From Bimuria novae-zelandiae CBS 107.79 (lineage: Eukaryota > Ascomycota > Dothideomycetes > Pleosporales > Didymosphaeriaceae), in the NCBI GenBank assembly GCA_010015655.1, contig ML976768.1, forward strand, positions 84,934-148,933: a stretch of 64,000 nt of DNA, in the 5' to 3' direction. Under the pieces are notes generated by a model. It was not told where the DNA came from. It was given only the letters and a program-made list of their open reading frames with translations, and did not search any database. Below are positions 42,601-52,670 of the stretch, piece by piece; the stretch's first letter is position 1, and each line of letters starts with the position of its first letter. The translations under genes and the position numbers were made by a program.

Positions 42601-44966
42601 CGTCCCGCAGGGACCATCCCATCTCGCATACCCGCAATCACTCCACCCCCGTGAATGGGCATGAATGCCTTTGGAAACAAGGAACACGGTGTCCTTAAAT
42701 GGGATCTGGAAGAGTACCAACCCGGATTATGGCGTTTTATGCTAGGATATGAACCTGTTTGCAAGCTTTCTTAGATACTCTGGCATGGGACACCCGGGAT
42801 GTACTCAGCATTCTTGGGCAGCTTCCAAGCCGCGATTCGATGCTTTCTACGACAACTGGAAACCGCCCCGCATCAGCTTCTGGACACGTTTCAGCTGACG
42901 CAATTCACCGCTGATCAACATTGCGGGAAGACTGGAGTAAGATAGTATCGCCGAAGAACGTGGACCAAAGCTCGTGGGTGTGGTATTGGGAGCTTTAGTG
43001 AGGCTACAATCGCTCGCAGGCCAAGTGCGGCGATATCGCTGCGGATCGGCATCACGACCATACCGAATAGTCGCCATCAATACACGCCTACACCTCGAAT
43101 GGAGCTACTAGCGAGGGCTCTTATCGGTCCACAGGAACAATCGATTTCTGCACCAAGGACCGACTATGTGCCGGTCAGAGTGACGCGACAAGACAGTAGT
43201 ATTAGGATGCATGGGTTCGCCGCTCACGACAAATTCGCGTGCATGCAGGCGAAATCATGCCCAAGCCATCTGCACCTGACATCTGGTATTCACGACTGGG
43301 ATAAGCGATGAGCAGGATTATAATGATACTTAGTTGCATCAATATTACCCCGCACGCTCCGGAGTAGGTGGGCTATCAGCTCTCCGAGGCGAACTCATCA
43401 GCAAGGAAGCATCAGCCGGTCGCGGGTCAAGGATGTTGGGGCTTTGCTGTATGATGTTTGGCGAAGCGTCCTCGCATCAAACCAGGCCAGGAACCGTCCC
43501 TCCGATGGCGTCAAGATCCCCATATGCCGTCGCGATCGAACCCATCCCAGGAACAAGGACATCAACACCAAGACCCCACTCTGTGCGGCAAAAGGCGCCT
43601 ACCGAGCCTGAAATCACTGGTAGCGAGACGTTATCGTAAGCTGATCGCTGGGTCCGCGCTCACGAACCGTTAGATGACTTTCCAAGGTACCCAGAGGTCT
43701 GGTCAACCTGCAAGCCTAACCCAGTGAGTGTCGGACAGTGGTGCAAACAATGCGACCCATGTTCACCGCCTTTTGCCACGCTTCGGGTCGATTCCTAAGA
43801 ATCTCACCACCGTCTTGGTCTTCCGCAGGCAATGAAGTGATACATGCATCTCTCACCGGAAGGTTTGGGCAGAATATCCTTCCGGCAGCCGGCTTATGCC
43901 TCTACCATCAGACTAACTCGAGTTCCCTCAGACGCGTGGCCTTCTCGCGTTTAAAACAATCACACTATTTTGCGGTTCCGCTCCGGTGGCCAAAGATTCT
44001 GCTGGCCTCGATTTCAATTTATGTTTACTAAGGGCCTGTTGCGCTGCCCGCCTTGGCTTCGGCATTTACAGAGACCTTTAAGTGAAACTGGTATATGCGC
44101 TGTCTGATACAACATGTGCCTAGTTATTGCCACGATGTCACGAGGGCATTCTAAGGCAAGGTCCGATACTGGAGCCCCACGAATCTCAAACTGGATCAGA
44201 TGAATTCACGTTGAGTCCCTTATTGCTTACTACACAAAACTGGAAATCTAGAACTGATTGGATGCAGAATCACAGATTCATTGCTTCGCTTGCGGTCGCT
44301 GCTACTTCGTTTTCTGCCGATCAATTAATACGAGGCGAGCCCTATTTTGAATAACTGTGAGACATCCAACAAGCATCACATTGCTTCTCTCCTATTCAGG
44401 GAGACTCACACAGAAAAAAGCACCCAGTAGCAGGGCTGGGGTGTGATCCGTACTTTGTGGCGTGATGGCGGCACTTGTTTGTGCTTAGTATACACTATAC
44501 AGATATTGTCTCCTCGCCCGCAATGAAGCTGAGACGTCTCAAACGCAGTCGGACCGGCAAATCCAGGGCTGCTAGAGGGTTTCACAGTCACTATCTCCCC
44601 CGCATCACGCGGAGAGCTGCCAACTGTACGATGCATTTTCAGTAATACTCTATATTGGCCGAGAGGTTTCTGGAAACATCCCACCGGGAAATCTTCGTTG
44701 GCACCGACGAAGTTCTCGTCTCCGCTATAGAAAGGAAAAACAAATTTGATTGCAAGACAATCTCCGACGGAGACTACGTCGGTCGAACTGTCTGAGAATG
44801 GCACGATACTGTCTCCGCACTTGCCGTGCCGCCTGTGTGTATCGTATGGTAGCCATTGGCTTTCTGCAGTGGACCCGGCGCTGTCGTTCTTTCTTCTTCA
44901 CTCTTCTGTTAAAAAGATTCTGCAGCTGCTTGGAAAACACTCGTTCATTGGACCGTTGAATTACGA
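39625..44966. other. 5.3 kb gene-empty, non-RIP interval
   Basis: Balanced base composition, unlike the transposon blocks. The longest frames (40929-41420 minus, 163 codons; 41368-41808 plus; 44406-44804 minus) overlap each other or lack any conserved motif, splice pattern or codon-like bias that I can see. No LTR, TIR or tandem repeat was found by eye. It might hold non-coding RNA, an eroded gene or regulatory DNA. Confidence 0.5.
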
Positions 44967-46034
44967 TCAGATACGTTTCCTATACACCAAGCTGTCCACC
45001 CACTCTCCCTTGCACTCGAAGGCCTTTGCAGTCAGCTCGAACTTCTCAAAGCCCAGCCTCTCTGCCAACTTCCAGCTTCCTGTGTTCCTCGGATCGCATT
45101 CAATCTCCAACTCCAGCGCGCTCCCCAGCAACGGGATAAATGCGCTCATTGCTTCCGCCGCAAGCCCCTTACCCTGATACGCAGGCAAGAAGGAAAACCA
45201 CAGATCCACATGCGCGACGCCTTCTCGCCTCACATTTGCGCCCACGCGCCCAATGAACTTGCCCTCGTGCTCGACCGCAAGCTCAACATGGGTCCGCGGG
45301 ACGGCCCACGAGTTTCGCACCGTCTTTGTGACTTCGTCGTGTGCTTGAGCTCGGGTGCGTGGTGGCCACATCTGGTACCGCACGACTCCCTCTTGGCTTT
45401 CAAGCTCGAAAAAGGGGTCCTCGTCTGCCTCCACGAATTCTCTCAATAGTAGGCGTTCTGTCTTGATAGCGCTGACGCGCTCACTCTTCCTACTGCCCTC
45501 GAGAGGGCCCATGCTATTCGTCCCCTTAGCCGTGAGTTCGAGTTCGACAGCGGCATACCCCCCCCGTAGCGCATCGTCCTGGGTTTGGGTATCACGCGAG
45601 CCTGGTTGATACCGCGTTGGCAACGAGCCGTCCACGCAGACGTACACATTCTTTTCCGGCTGCAGCTCTGGATCTTTCAAATACCAGCGACCTCTCGCGC
45701 CGAGCTCGCCCATGTTCACAAAGTTGCCCTTGGACACCAAAGCGTCGATGGCGTGACGCACATTTTCCGGCGCGACGACTATGGTGACATCGATGATGGG
45801 CTTCGCGGCGAGACCGGGGACAGAGGTGTCGCGGATTTGCTCGATGGACTTGTACGCAACATCAGAGAGTAGGGCTTCTAAACGTAGCTTTATACCAAGG
45901 AATTGGGCTGGCAACGACTGGTCGTACGGATATGCGTTACTAGACATGGTGGTTGTAGGGGCGGGTGCGGCTTCTTGTTTGGGATCACAGTGAGGCCGGA
46001 GGAGTGTAAGTTGTTTGCAGTTTTTCCGCGGCAC
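44967..46034 (-). CDS. GrpB-domain / GNAT acetyltransferase fusion protein
   Basis: Single exon, 355 residues. Residues about 30-155 resemble the GrpB/UPF0157 nucleotidyltransferase fold: AYPYDQSLPAQFLGIKLRLE, IRDTSVPGLAAKPIIDVTIV and the following helix. Residues about 185-350 form a GNAT domain of the RimJ/RimL type: TERLLLREFVEADEDPFF, acetyl-CoA loop region LPAYQGKGLAAEAMSAFI (Q/RxxGxG/A motif), and ECDPRNTGSWKLAERLGFE. The predicted activity is N-acetylation of an unknown amine or peptide substrate; the GrpB part may be catalytic or a binding module. A second ATG 28-30 codons downstream (MSSNAYPYD) fits the domain start better and may be the true start. The GrpB half appears shortened. 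Confidence 0.8.
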   Translation of the reverse strand: MPRKNCKQLTLLRPHCDPKQEAAPAPTTTMSSNAYPYDQSLPAQFLGIKLRLEALLSDVAYKSIEQIRDTSVPGLAAKPIIDVTIVVAPENVRHAIDALVSKGNFVNMGELGARGRWYLKDPELQPEKNVYVCVDGSLPTRYQPGSRDTQTQDDALRGGYAAVELELTAKGTNSMGPLEGSRKSERVSAIKTERLLLREFVEADEDPFFELESQEGVVRYQMWPPRTRAQAHDEVTKTVRNSWAVPRTHVELAVEHEGKFIGRVGANVRREGVAHVDLWFSFLPAYQGKGLAAEAMSAFIPLLGSALELEIECDPRNTGSWKLAERLGFEKFELTAKAFECKGEWVDSLVYRKRI

Positions 46035-47233
46035 AGTAATGAGGCAGACGACAACGGATTTCTTTTCGAAGGGAGTTAATTGTGGTTACACAAACGCTAA
46101 ATGAGTCATGCAGCTGGCTCACGTTGCGCGTTGGTTCAGCTTGCCCTATTTGGTAGCTACATGCAGTTATACCACCCTTTTTCGGGCAGACTTCACGGCC
46201 AAGAAACTACCTCTCCACGTGAATTTTATGCGTGTGGAATGAATGTATGGCAGATCAGGGCCATTCGACTCTGCAAAGGGCGCGATGCTTGACTTGATCG
46301 CGCATCCCTAGGCCAATCGAGACAGAGCGATGAGAAGTGCTTGCGCTCGAGGGCACATGACTTTTAAGGTTGTTCATGATACCTGGATATTGCAAACATG
46401 GCAAGGCTTGGACGTTTTCTGCGATTTGACTTCAAGAGCGCTGTCCGGTTCCTCGACCATATTGTTCCGACTGTAGCATTACAGCGTGCAGCTGCATATT
46501 TAGACAGTCCGCAACCTACATTTGTTTCATGAACAAGTCATGCGCAATCGCTCTGCTGCTACTCACGGTAGGGTCCGCTTCATAGCGGTTCTTTGCTACA
46601 TCTCAGACAGGAATTATGATGCCTGTGACCTGGAATCGAATCAGGGCGTTGCTGGATCAGTGCATGCCTGCGACGCTGCAGTCCTACTCAAGCTCGAAAG
46701 CGCCATAGTTTTTTTGGCTACGCGCCAACTGGTATCCCGTAACGTCCCAGCCCTAATCATACGAGTTTGAAGAGGTTCGCAGCTACTAGCACGACGTGGA
46801 TGGATGAGAGCCGCGCTGTGGCGGCAGCCGTTGAGGGAAATTGCGAAGAGGAGGCTTCGATGGTGAAATCGAGCTACTATGAATTTCATCAGCATCGAAG
46901 CCCTATTCATCGAAGTAGCCTTTATCCTTCAAACCCTATACATCGGAACCTCGTCCTCAGTGGGTTCTTGCCAGTATTTCGGCTCCAAGTGCGACTTTCG
47001 CACACCGAATTAGTTCGCACTCCGCAGAGACCGTCGCGATGCTCGGAAGACGATCGCAATCACCACAGGGCCTCTCCTCAGCTTCGTGTTACTAACAGCA
47101 ACTGCAGACCCTCAGTGACGCAACAACAAGTGATCGCATAGTCTCTACACACGGCGAGTGACGACAGAAATGACGATGTTTAGGACTCCCGCAGTCCGCG
47201 CTGAGTGATGGACCGGCTTACCTCCACTGGCGC
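46035..47233. other. Intergenic, no supported gene
   Basis: 5' flank of the fusion gene and sequence up to the transposon target site. Short frames only. Confidence 0.55.
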
Positions 47234-47235
47234 TA

Positions 47236-47286
47236 CTGTGTCCGTGCGCGTGATGCGCGGATTCGCGTGATGCGCGGGGAACACCA
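47236..47286 (+). repeat. Left TIR of pogo-2 (51 bp)
   Basis: Perfect inverted match to 49285-49335. It contains two copies of GCGTGATGCGCGG separated by ATTC. Confidence 0.95.
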
Positions 47287-47323
47287 AAACACCCTACTTT
47301 CAACACGCGACAACTCCATCAAT

Positions 47324-49183
47324 ATGGATCCAATTCAAGCTGCGATTGATGATATTGAATCACTAAAGCCAGGCGAAACTTTCTCCTATTCAAAAACTGC
47401 GGCTAAATATGGTGTTGTACGGTCTACATTGATCCGAAGGCATCGAGGGATAACGCGCCCTACACAAGTCAAGAACTCCAGCCAGCAAAAGCTCACCCCA
47501 CAACAAGAGCAGGAGCTTGTACGATATATCAAAAGACTTACAGAGAGACACACACCTCCTACTAGAGAGATGATACGGAACTTTGCCTCTGTAATAGCGA
47601 AAGAGCCAGTCAGCGAGAGCTGGGTTACGCGCTTCATCAGCCAACACAGCATTCATCTTATCTCACAATGGACCGTCGGGATGGACAGCAATCGCCACAA
47701 AGCTGATTTAGTGGATAAATATCGCTACTACTTCAACATCCTACACAGCAAGATGGATCAATATCACATAGATCCTCGTCATATCTACAATATGGATGAG
47801 AAAGGCTGCCTGATCGGTATCGTCGGTAGATCAAAGAGGATATTCAGCAGACGAATGTGGGAGAAGAGGGAGGTTAGGGCATCACTCCAGGATGGCAATC
47901 GTGCGTGGATCACGATCCTGGCATGTATCTGCGCTGATGGATCAGCTCTGCCACTAAGCCTCATCTATGAGGCTGCCAACAAGGGCATCCAATCAAGTTG
48001 GGTAGAAGATATTAAGGCAGGATATCATGAAGTCTTTATCACCTCATCACCCTCTGGCTGGACGAACAACGATATCGGGCTTGCCTGGCTTAAGCAGGTG
48101 TTCGATCGCTGTATAAAAGAGAAGGCTCGACGATTATATCGACTTTTAATTATAGACGGCCACGGATCTCATGTTACCATAGACTTTATTAACTATTATA
48201 ATTAGAATAGGATCCTGCTTGCTGTCCTGCCTCCTTATTTAACTTATACGCTTTAGCCCCTTGACGTTGCAATGTTCAAGCCTCTATTAACAGCCTACTT
48301 AGTAGAGCTATCACGATACCTTAATAGAAGCTAGGGCCTAGCTTCTATCACCAAAGGCGACTTCTTCCCCTTATTCTGGAATGCGTGGAAGGCCTCCTTT
48401 AAGGAATCAACTATCCTTAGCTCTTTTAGAGCAACGGGTATATCACTACCTGATCCCAATCCTATCCTTAATAGGTTCACCCACAATCAAGAATTAGGCG
48501 ATAGCTCTTCATCAGGGCTTAGCGATAATAACTAGAGAAAGATGGATAGGCTCGTACGCTCTGCAGTCAAGGATTAGAGTAGTCAAGATATAAAGAAGCT
48601 TTGTCAATCGCTCCACCACCTATCTGTCCAAAATAAGCTACTCAAGCATGAGATAGATGGGGTTAGGCAGGCACTATCTATCAAGAAGAAGCGCAAAAAG
48701 AAAGGCAAGACTCTTAATCTCTAACAGCGTCAAGAGTATTATAGCGGATTAGTCTTATAATTACTAGTAAAGGTGAGGGAGGCACGCGTACGTCAATCTA
48801 TTAAGGAGCAGGAGGATAAGCAGCAGCAGCTTTAAAAAGCAGAGATAGTAGAGCTAAAGAAGGCAGCTAAGCTATACAAGGAGAAAATGCAGCAGGAAAA
48901 GCGTGCTGCGCAAGAGGCAGCTAAGAAGGAGAAGGAGAAGGAGAGGGCTAAGAAGGTAGCTCAGCGCGCTGGCCAGAAGTCTGCCCGCGATGCAGAAAAA
49001 GCTCTACAATTATCCCAAAAGGGTAAAAGAAAGGCCTCTCAGCCATCTCTACAGAGCAGAAAGCGTCAGAAACGTGTGGTTGATGCTGCAGATGTTGGGG
49101 AGGCCTCAAAGGGCGCATCCGCTGCCTCAACCAAATCTACACGCAGCGGCCGCAACATCAAGCTTCCAGATAGATTTAAATAG
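47324..49183 (+). pseudogene. Pogo-family transposase with patchy stop codons
   Basis: Frame of 620 codons starting MDPIQAAIDDIESLKPGE. Residues about 20-50 contain a helix-turn-helix (SYSKTAAKYGVVRSTLIRRH) and residues about 60-120 a CENP-B-type DNA-binding domain. The catalytic triad is visible: NMDEKG (first Asp), LLIIDGHGSH (second Asp) and PLDVAMFKPL (third Asp). A Lys/Glu-rich coiled tail and a basic nuclear-localisation-like end follow. Stops at 48203, 48254, 48332, 48533, 48575, 48722, 48758 and 48833 are all TAA/TAG; the first two sit between the second and third catalytic residues. The first 290 and last 110 codons have none, and the frame never shifts. Confidence 0.85.
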
Positions 49184-49284
49184 TGCAAATAAATCGCAGC
49201 TACCAACTTACTATCCGACCAGAAAATCTCGTGATAATATTGATCGTGGGTGGTTCTATAGCCTCGTTTTCAATAAAGCGATTA

Positions 49285-49335
49285 TGGTGTTCCCCGCGCA
49301 TCACGCGAATCCGCGCATCACGCGCACGGACACAG
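49285..49335 (-). repeat. Right TIR of pogo-2 (51 bp)
   Basis: Perfect inverted match to 47236-47286. Confidence 0.95.
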
Positions 49336-49337
49336 TA

Positions 49338-50434
49338 ACGCAGGCACAGCTTCGGAGTTCTATTTTTGGGCGCAGAAAGGCAGTGCCAGCCCCGCAAAAT
49401 CGAGTCGCCAGTCTGTCACCAAAACCGACACGTTGCTTGGACGGCTGCACTAGGGAGCAATTTGAGACCAGCTCGCTAAGAAGCTTAGCACAGGAATCAC
49501 ATATGGTGCCGCCCCGCCGTTGCTGCACGCGGTTTCGTGCGAGTTGTTGGTCATTCGTTGCATACGCGAATGCACGTCGCTCGAAAACCACAACTTTGTT
49601 TCATATGCAGTTCCTTTTATAATCTTACTGGTATAGGAGGACCATCACCGGGGTTATCAACACGGATGTTTATTGTCGGAGTACGAACGGTTGTTGGGGC
49701 TATCTGTTTCTAACTCTCGCTTCAGCCCCCACATCCTTCTGCGGTCGCTGGCGGCACCGTCATAAACTTAATACATGGTCCGGCGCCGTAGGGCTAAGAT
49801 ACGAAATTGCCAGTGGCCATGCACAACCGTTAATTGGGTCAGATACTGAATCCGTCTGCGTGTTCCCGTCAGCTGTGGCGGCGTCGCAACAACAAGCCCG
49901 TAATCTATGCCGCAATCCCTGCCAGAAATCAGAAAGGAATATGGAGTAGGAGGCACGTTCATCTCTCAGCGAGACACCTTTTAGGAATCGCTCGGATCCC
50001 CTGCTTGTTGTCTTTGCTATTTGGGTAGCGCTATGCCGCAATTGTGCGGTGGGCTTTGTCCTCAGCCTCAGCCGTGCCCTATGTTTCCAATTCCGAAGGG
50101 GAGGATGCCTTGCGCCTCGTAGATCAACAACACCCTCATTTATAAAGACAGCATTGTGACACTTGCGACTGCTAATCCTCATACGTTGTACCTATTTTAT
50201 ACTGTCGCTTGCTATCAACTGTTCTTCAAGCAGGTCACAGCACATTGTTCCGGCATTCTGAGTCGCATTGACACTGCTTACACCCTACCCCTGCAGCATC
50301 CTACAAGCGACCTCCAGCTCCGAGCGCCAGCGGACTTCCGGTGAGACTACCTGTGATATATAGTCTGAGCCTGAGCCCTGAATCAATTTCCTCTTTGCGA
50401 CTTTTCGACACAGAATCACACATCCACCGCAAAC
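49338..50434. other. Intergenic, no supported gene
   Basis: Balanced composition; right flank of pogo-2 and promoter of the PLAC8 gene. Frames are short and overlapping. Confidence 0.55.
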
Positions 50435-50982
50435 ATGACGACCATTCAGAAGCAAGACTGGCACCACTCTGGCTCAGGATGCTGCTCCCCGATTGGCACC
50501 TGTGAGTCCTCTATCTAGACACAGCAGATCCAGAACAGAGTATTGACACAAATCAGGCTGTCTCTCATGGTGGTGCCCCTGCATCATATACGGCAAGACA
50601 CGCTACCGGTCCAAGAACGACGGTAACATGCAAGGCTACTCCTGCTGCAACACTTCAGTACGGCATCCCAATCTCCACAGCCATCCGTCTACTAACACTC
50701 GCCCAGTGTTTTGCCTTCTCCGGTCTCGCGTGTCTGGGAATCTCCTTCATCCTCCCGATGATGAACCGCGGCGACATCCGCGCAAAGTACCACCTCAAGG
50801 GCAACGGCTGTAGCGACTGCTTGTGTGCATGCTGCTGCACGCCGTGCGACTTGACGCAGCAGGACAAGGAAGTCACATACCGTGAGGAGTCAAAGCACTT
50901 GCTACAAGCACAGCCTGGGAAGAATGAGGGCATGTACTATGCTCAGCAGCCACAGCAGCAGCAGCCGCACTTCCACCACTAG
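50435..50982 (+). CDS. PLAC8-family cysteine-rich protein
   Basis: Three exons, 50435-50501, 50557-50657 and 50707-50982, with introns of 55 and 49 bp give 147 residues. The conserved Cys-rich start GCCSPIGTCCLSWWCPCIIY (completed by the first splice) is followed by YGKTRYR, then a hydrophobic segment (CFAFSGLACLGISFILPMM), then RAKYHLKGNGCSDCLCACCC and the closing CTPCDLTQQDKEV. That is the PLAC8 pattern. A Gln/His-rich tail ends the protein. PLAC8 proteins are small membrane-associated proteins linked to metal transport or resistance and to growth control in plants and fungi; the role here is unknown. Splice sites GTGAGT and GTACGG have CAG acceptors. Confidence 0.88.
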
Positions 50983-51344
50983 GAGTGTCGAGGTCGCGTT
51001 GCTTGTATGATACTTTTCAATCTGGGTTGGGTTTCTTATGTGCAACAATGGATGGGCTTTGGCTGGGGTTTGCAAATTGGCACGGATTATTGAGATACCA
51101 AATTATGATTTCTGAGACAGTGGCTTGTTATGCGATACTGTTGTGCATGGAATCGTTGTGATACATGCATTGTGCTTACCGTCGTGCGGTTTCGCGGCTC
51201 GCCAGAGATTCGTACCTTCTGTAACCCAACTGCCAGGTGTGAATCTCCTCACCCTGATCTGAAGACAGTTCACTTTTCTGAAGGCATGATGTCACCAACC
51301 GAGTGTAGTACAAAATTCGATAATTCATTGGAGAATGTGAAGTA
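50983..51344. other. Intergenic, no supported gene
   Basis: 3' flank of the PLAC8 gene up to the transposon nest. Confidence 0.6.
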
Positions 51345-51789
51345 TACCGTGTCCGTGCGCGTGATGCGCGGGGAACACCAAAACACCCTACTTTTAATAC
51401 CCGACAACTCTATTAGTAGAAATCTAATTTAGGCTATAATTAATAATACTAAATTATTAAAATTAAGCGAAAATTTCTTATATATAAAAACTACTACTAA
51501 ATATAGTGTTATATAGTCTATATTAATCTAAAAGCATTAGGGGATAACGCGTCCTATATAAGTTAAAAATTTAAGCTAGTAAAAGCTTACGTTATAGTAA
51601 AAGTAGGTACTTATACGATATATTAAAGGACTTATAAAGCGATAATATACTTTATAAGCGAGCTAATTACTCTGCCAAGGCCCTACTAAAACGCACAGTT
51701 AATAATTGCGGAACGCGATATATTAACTTCTTTATTAATTATTATAATTAAAAAAAGCTTATATATAGCTTATACCTTAGGCTATTAAA
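51345..51789 (+). mobile_element. RIP-degraded, deleted pogo-2 relative, outermost layer of nest
   Basis: Starts after TA (51345-51346) with CCGTGTCCGTGCGCGTGATG, colinear with the left end of pogo-2. It lacks one 17 bp internal unit of the TIR and shows dense C-to-T and G-to-A change. Sequence matching the early transposase gene runs to about 51640. The segment just before 51750 then matches pogo-2 near 48178, so an internal deletion is present. It is cut at 51789 by the gypsy LTR. The right end is not in the window. Confidence 0.8.
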
Positions 51790-52056
51790 TGTTAAATCCC
51801 AAAGGGGTAGCTGATCCTAAAGGGGCTAGGGTTGGTTCTCGGACAAGATTGTCGGTGATATAGGTAAGGGGTGTAGTAATAGCTTGTGCTTGTCACTAGG
51901 ACGTTAGTATTAAAGGTGTGTATAGCATAATTAAATTAACAAGGTTGCTTCTTAGATCCAAACGATAGATTAATAAACAGGTTAAATATAATAGTGAAAG
52001 ATCACTATCGCGTTCCTATATACATGACTAGTCCCATGGATCCCATAAGTCCCAGG

Positions 52057-52670
52057 TGTCCGATTACATGGTCCCTTTGTTTTGGCAAGGTGGCTGGCGC
52101 ACCTGTACCCTTACCGGAGACGCATTTCGCCCTTGCCTAAAGCAGCTTCCACCCTTGCTGTATCGGCGCAGGTCACTCAAAGGATCGATGTTGGCGTATC
52201 TCCTAGCAGAGGCATGTGGGAGTGCGTGTATAAGAATGTAGCCTCGAATGAATTAAGTGCCTATAGGCCTGGTACGAAAGGATACGGAAAAGGTACTGAA
52301 CTACAAAGGCCACAAGCTCCTCTAAATACACCTCTTCCCAGATGGCTAGCTAGCACATAACTGCCATAGGTTGACCGTCGGTCTGATGGATCCGAAATAG
52401 GTCCGAATCGGATTCGTAGTTCCCCATCGGTCTGATAGATCCGAAATTGGTCCGATACGGATGAGTGTCGGTTTTCGGATGATCTCGAATCCTGTCTTGA
52501 CTAGCCAAGGGTTCTCGTGTCGACGAGCGATTGTTCCTGTTACACTTGCATTCTATAATAAAGCAAGGGATATAGAGGCATCTTACCTTTTAAATACTTA
52601 GATAAGAGAGAATAACCTTAGATTAATTAATAATTATTCTATCTTATTAAGATTACCCTTTAATTTAATA
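52057..52670 (+). repeat. 5' LTR of copia-2, interrupted by a solo LTR
   Basis: The two parts (102 and 121 bp) add up to exactly the 223 bp of the right LTR. Differences are mostly transitions. Confidence 0.9.
52154..52549. mobile_element. Solo LTR (386 bp) of an unidentified element inside copia-2 LTR
   Basis: TGTATCGGCG...CCTGTTACA (52159-52544) is bounded by CTTGC on both sides (52154-52158, 52545-52549). The ends TGTA/TACA and the 5 bp duplication mark an LTR. It is GC-balanced, much less mutated than the host element, and contains two imperfect copies of GGTCTGATxGATCCGAAAT around 52380-52455. No other copy is in the window. Confidence 0.85.

Larger units (their letters stand above)
47234..49337 (+). 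mobile_element. Pogo/Fot1-type DNA transposon (pogo-2), partly mutated
   Basis: The element spans 47236-49335 (2100 bp) with TA target duplications (47234-47235, 49336-49337) and 51 bp perfect inverted repeats starting CTGTGTCCGTGCGCGTGATG. It encodes one pogo-family transposase in a single frame from 47324 to 49183, interrupted by eight stops all located between 48203 and 48835. A truncated relative lies at 51347-51789. The termini look competent for mobilisation by a related transposase. Confidence 0.93.

Noticed and set aside
44406..44804. 132-codon minus-strand frame
   Set aside because: No signal peptide, domain or splice evidence; may be chance.
51790..52056. Reading this as another solo LTR
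   Set aside because: It ends at the copia-2 target site and its continuation lies on the other side of copia-2, up to the polypurine tract at 58386.
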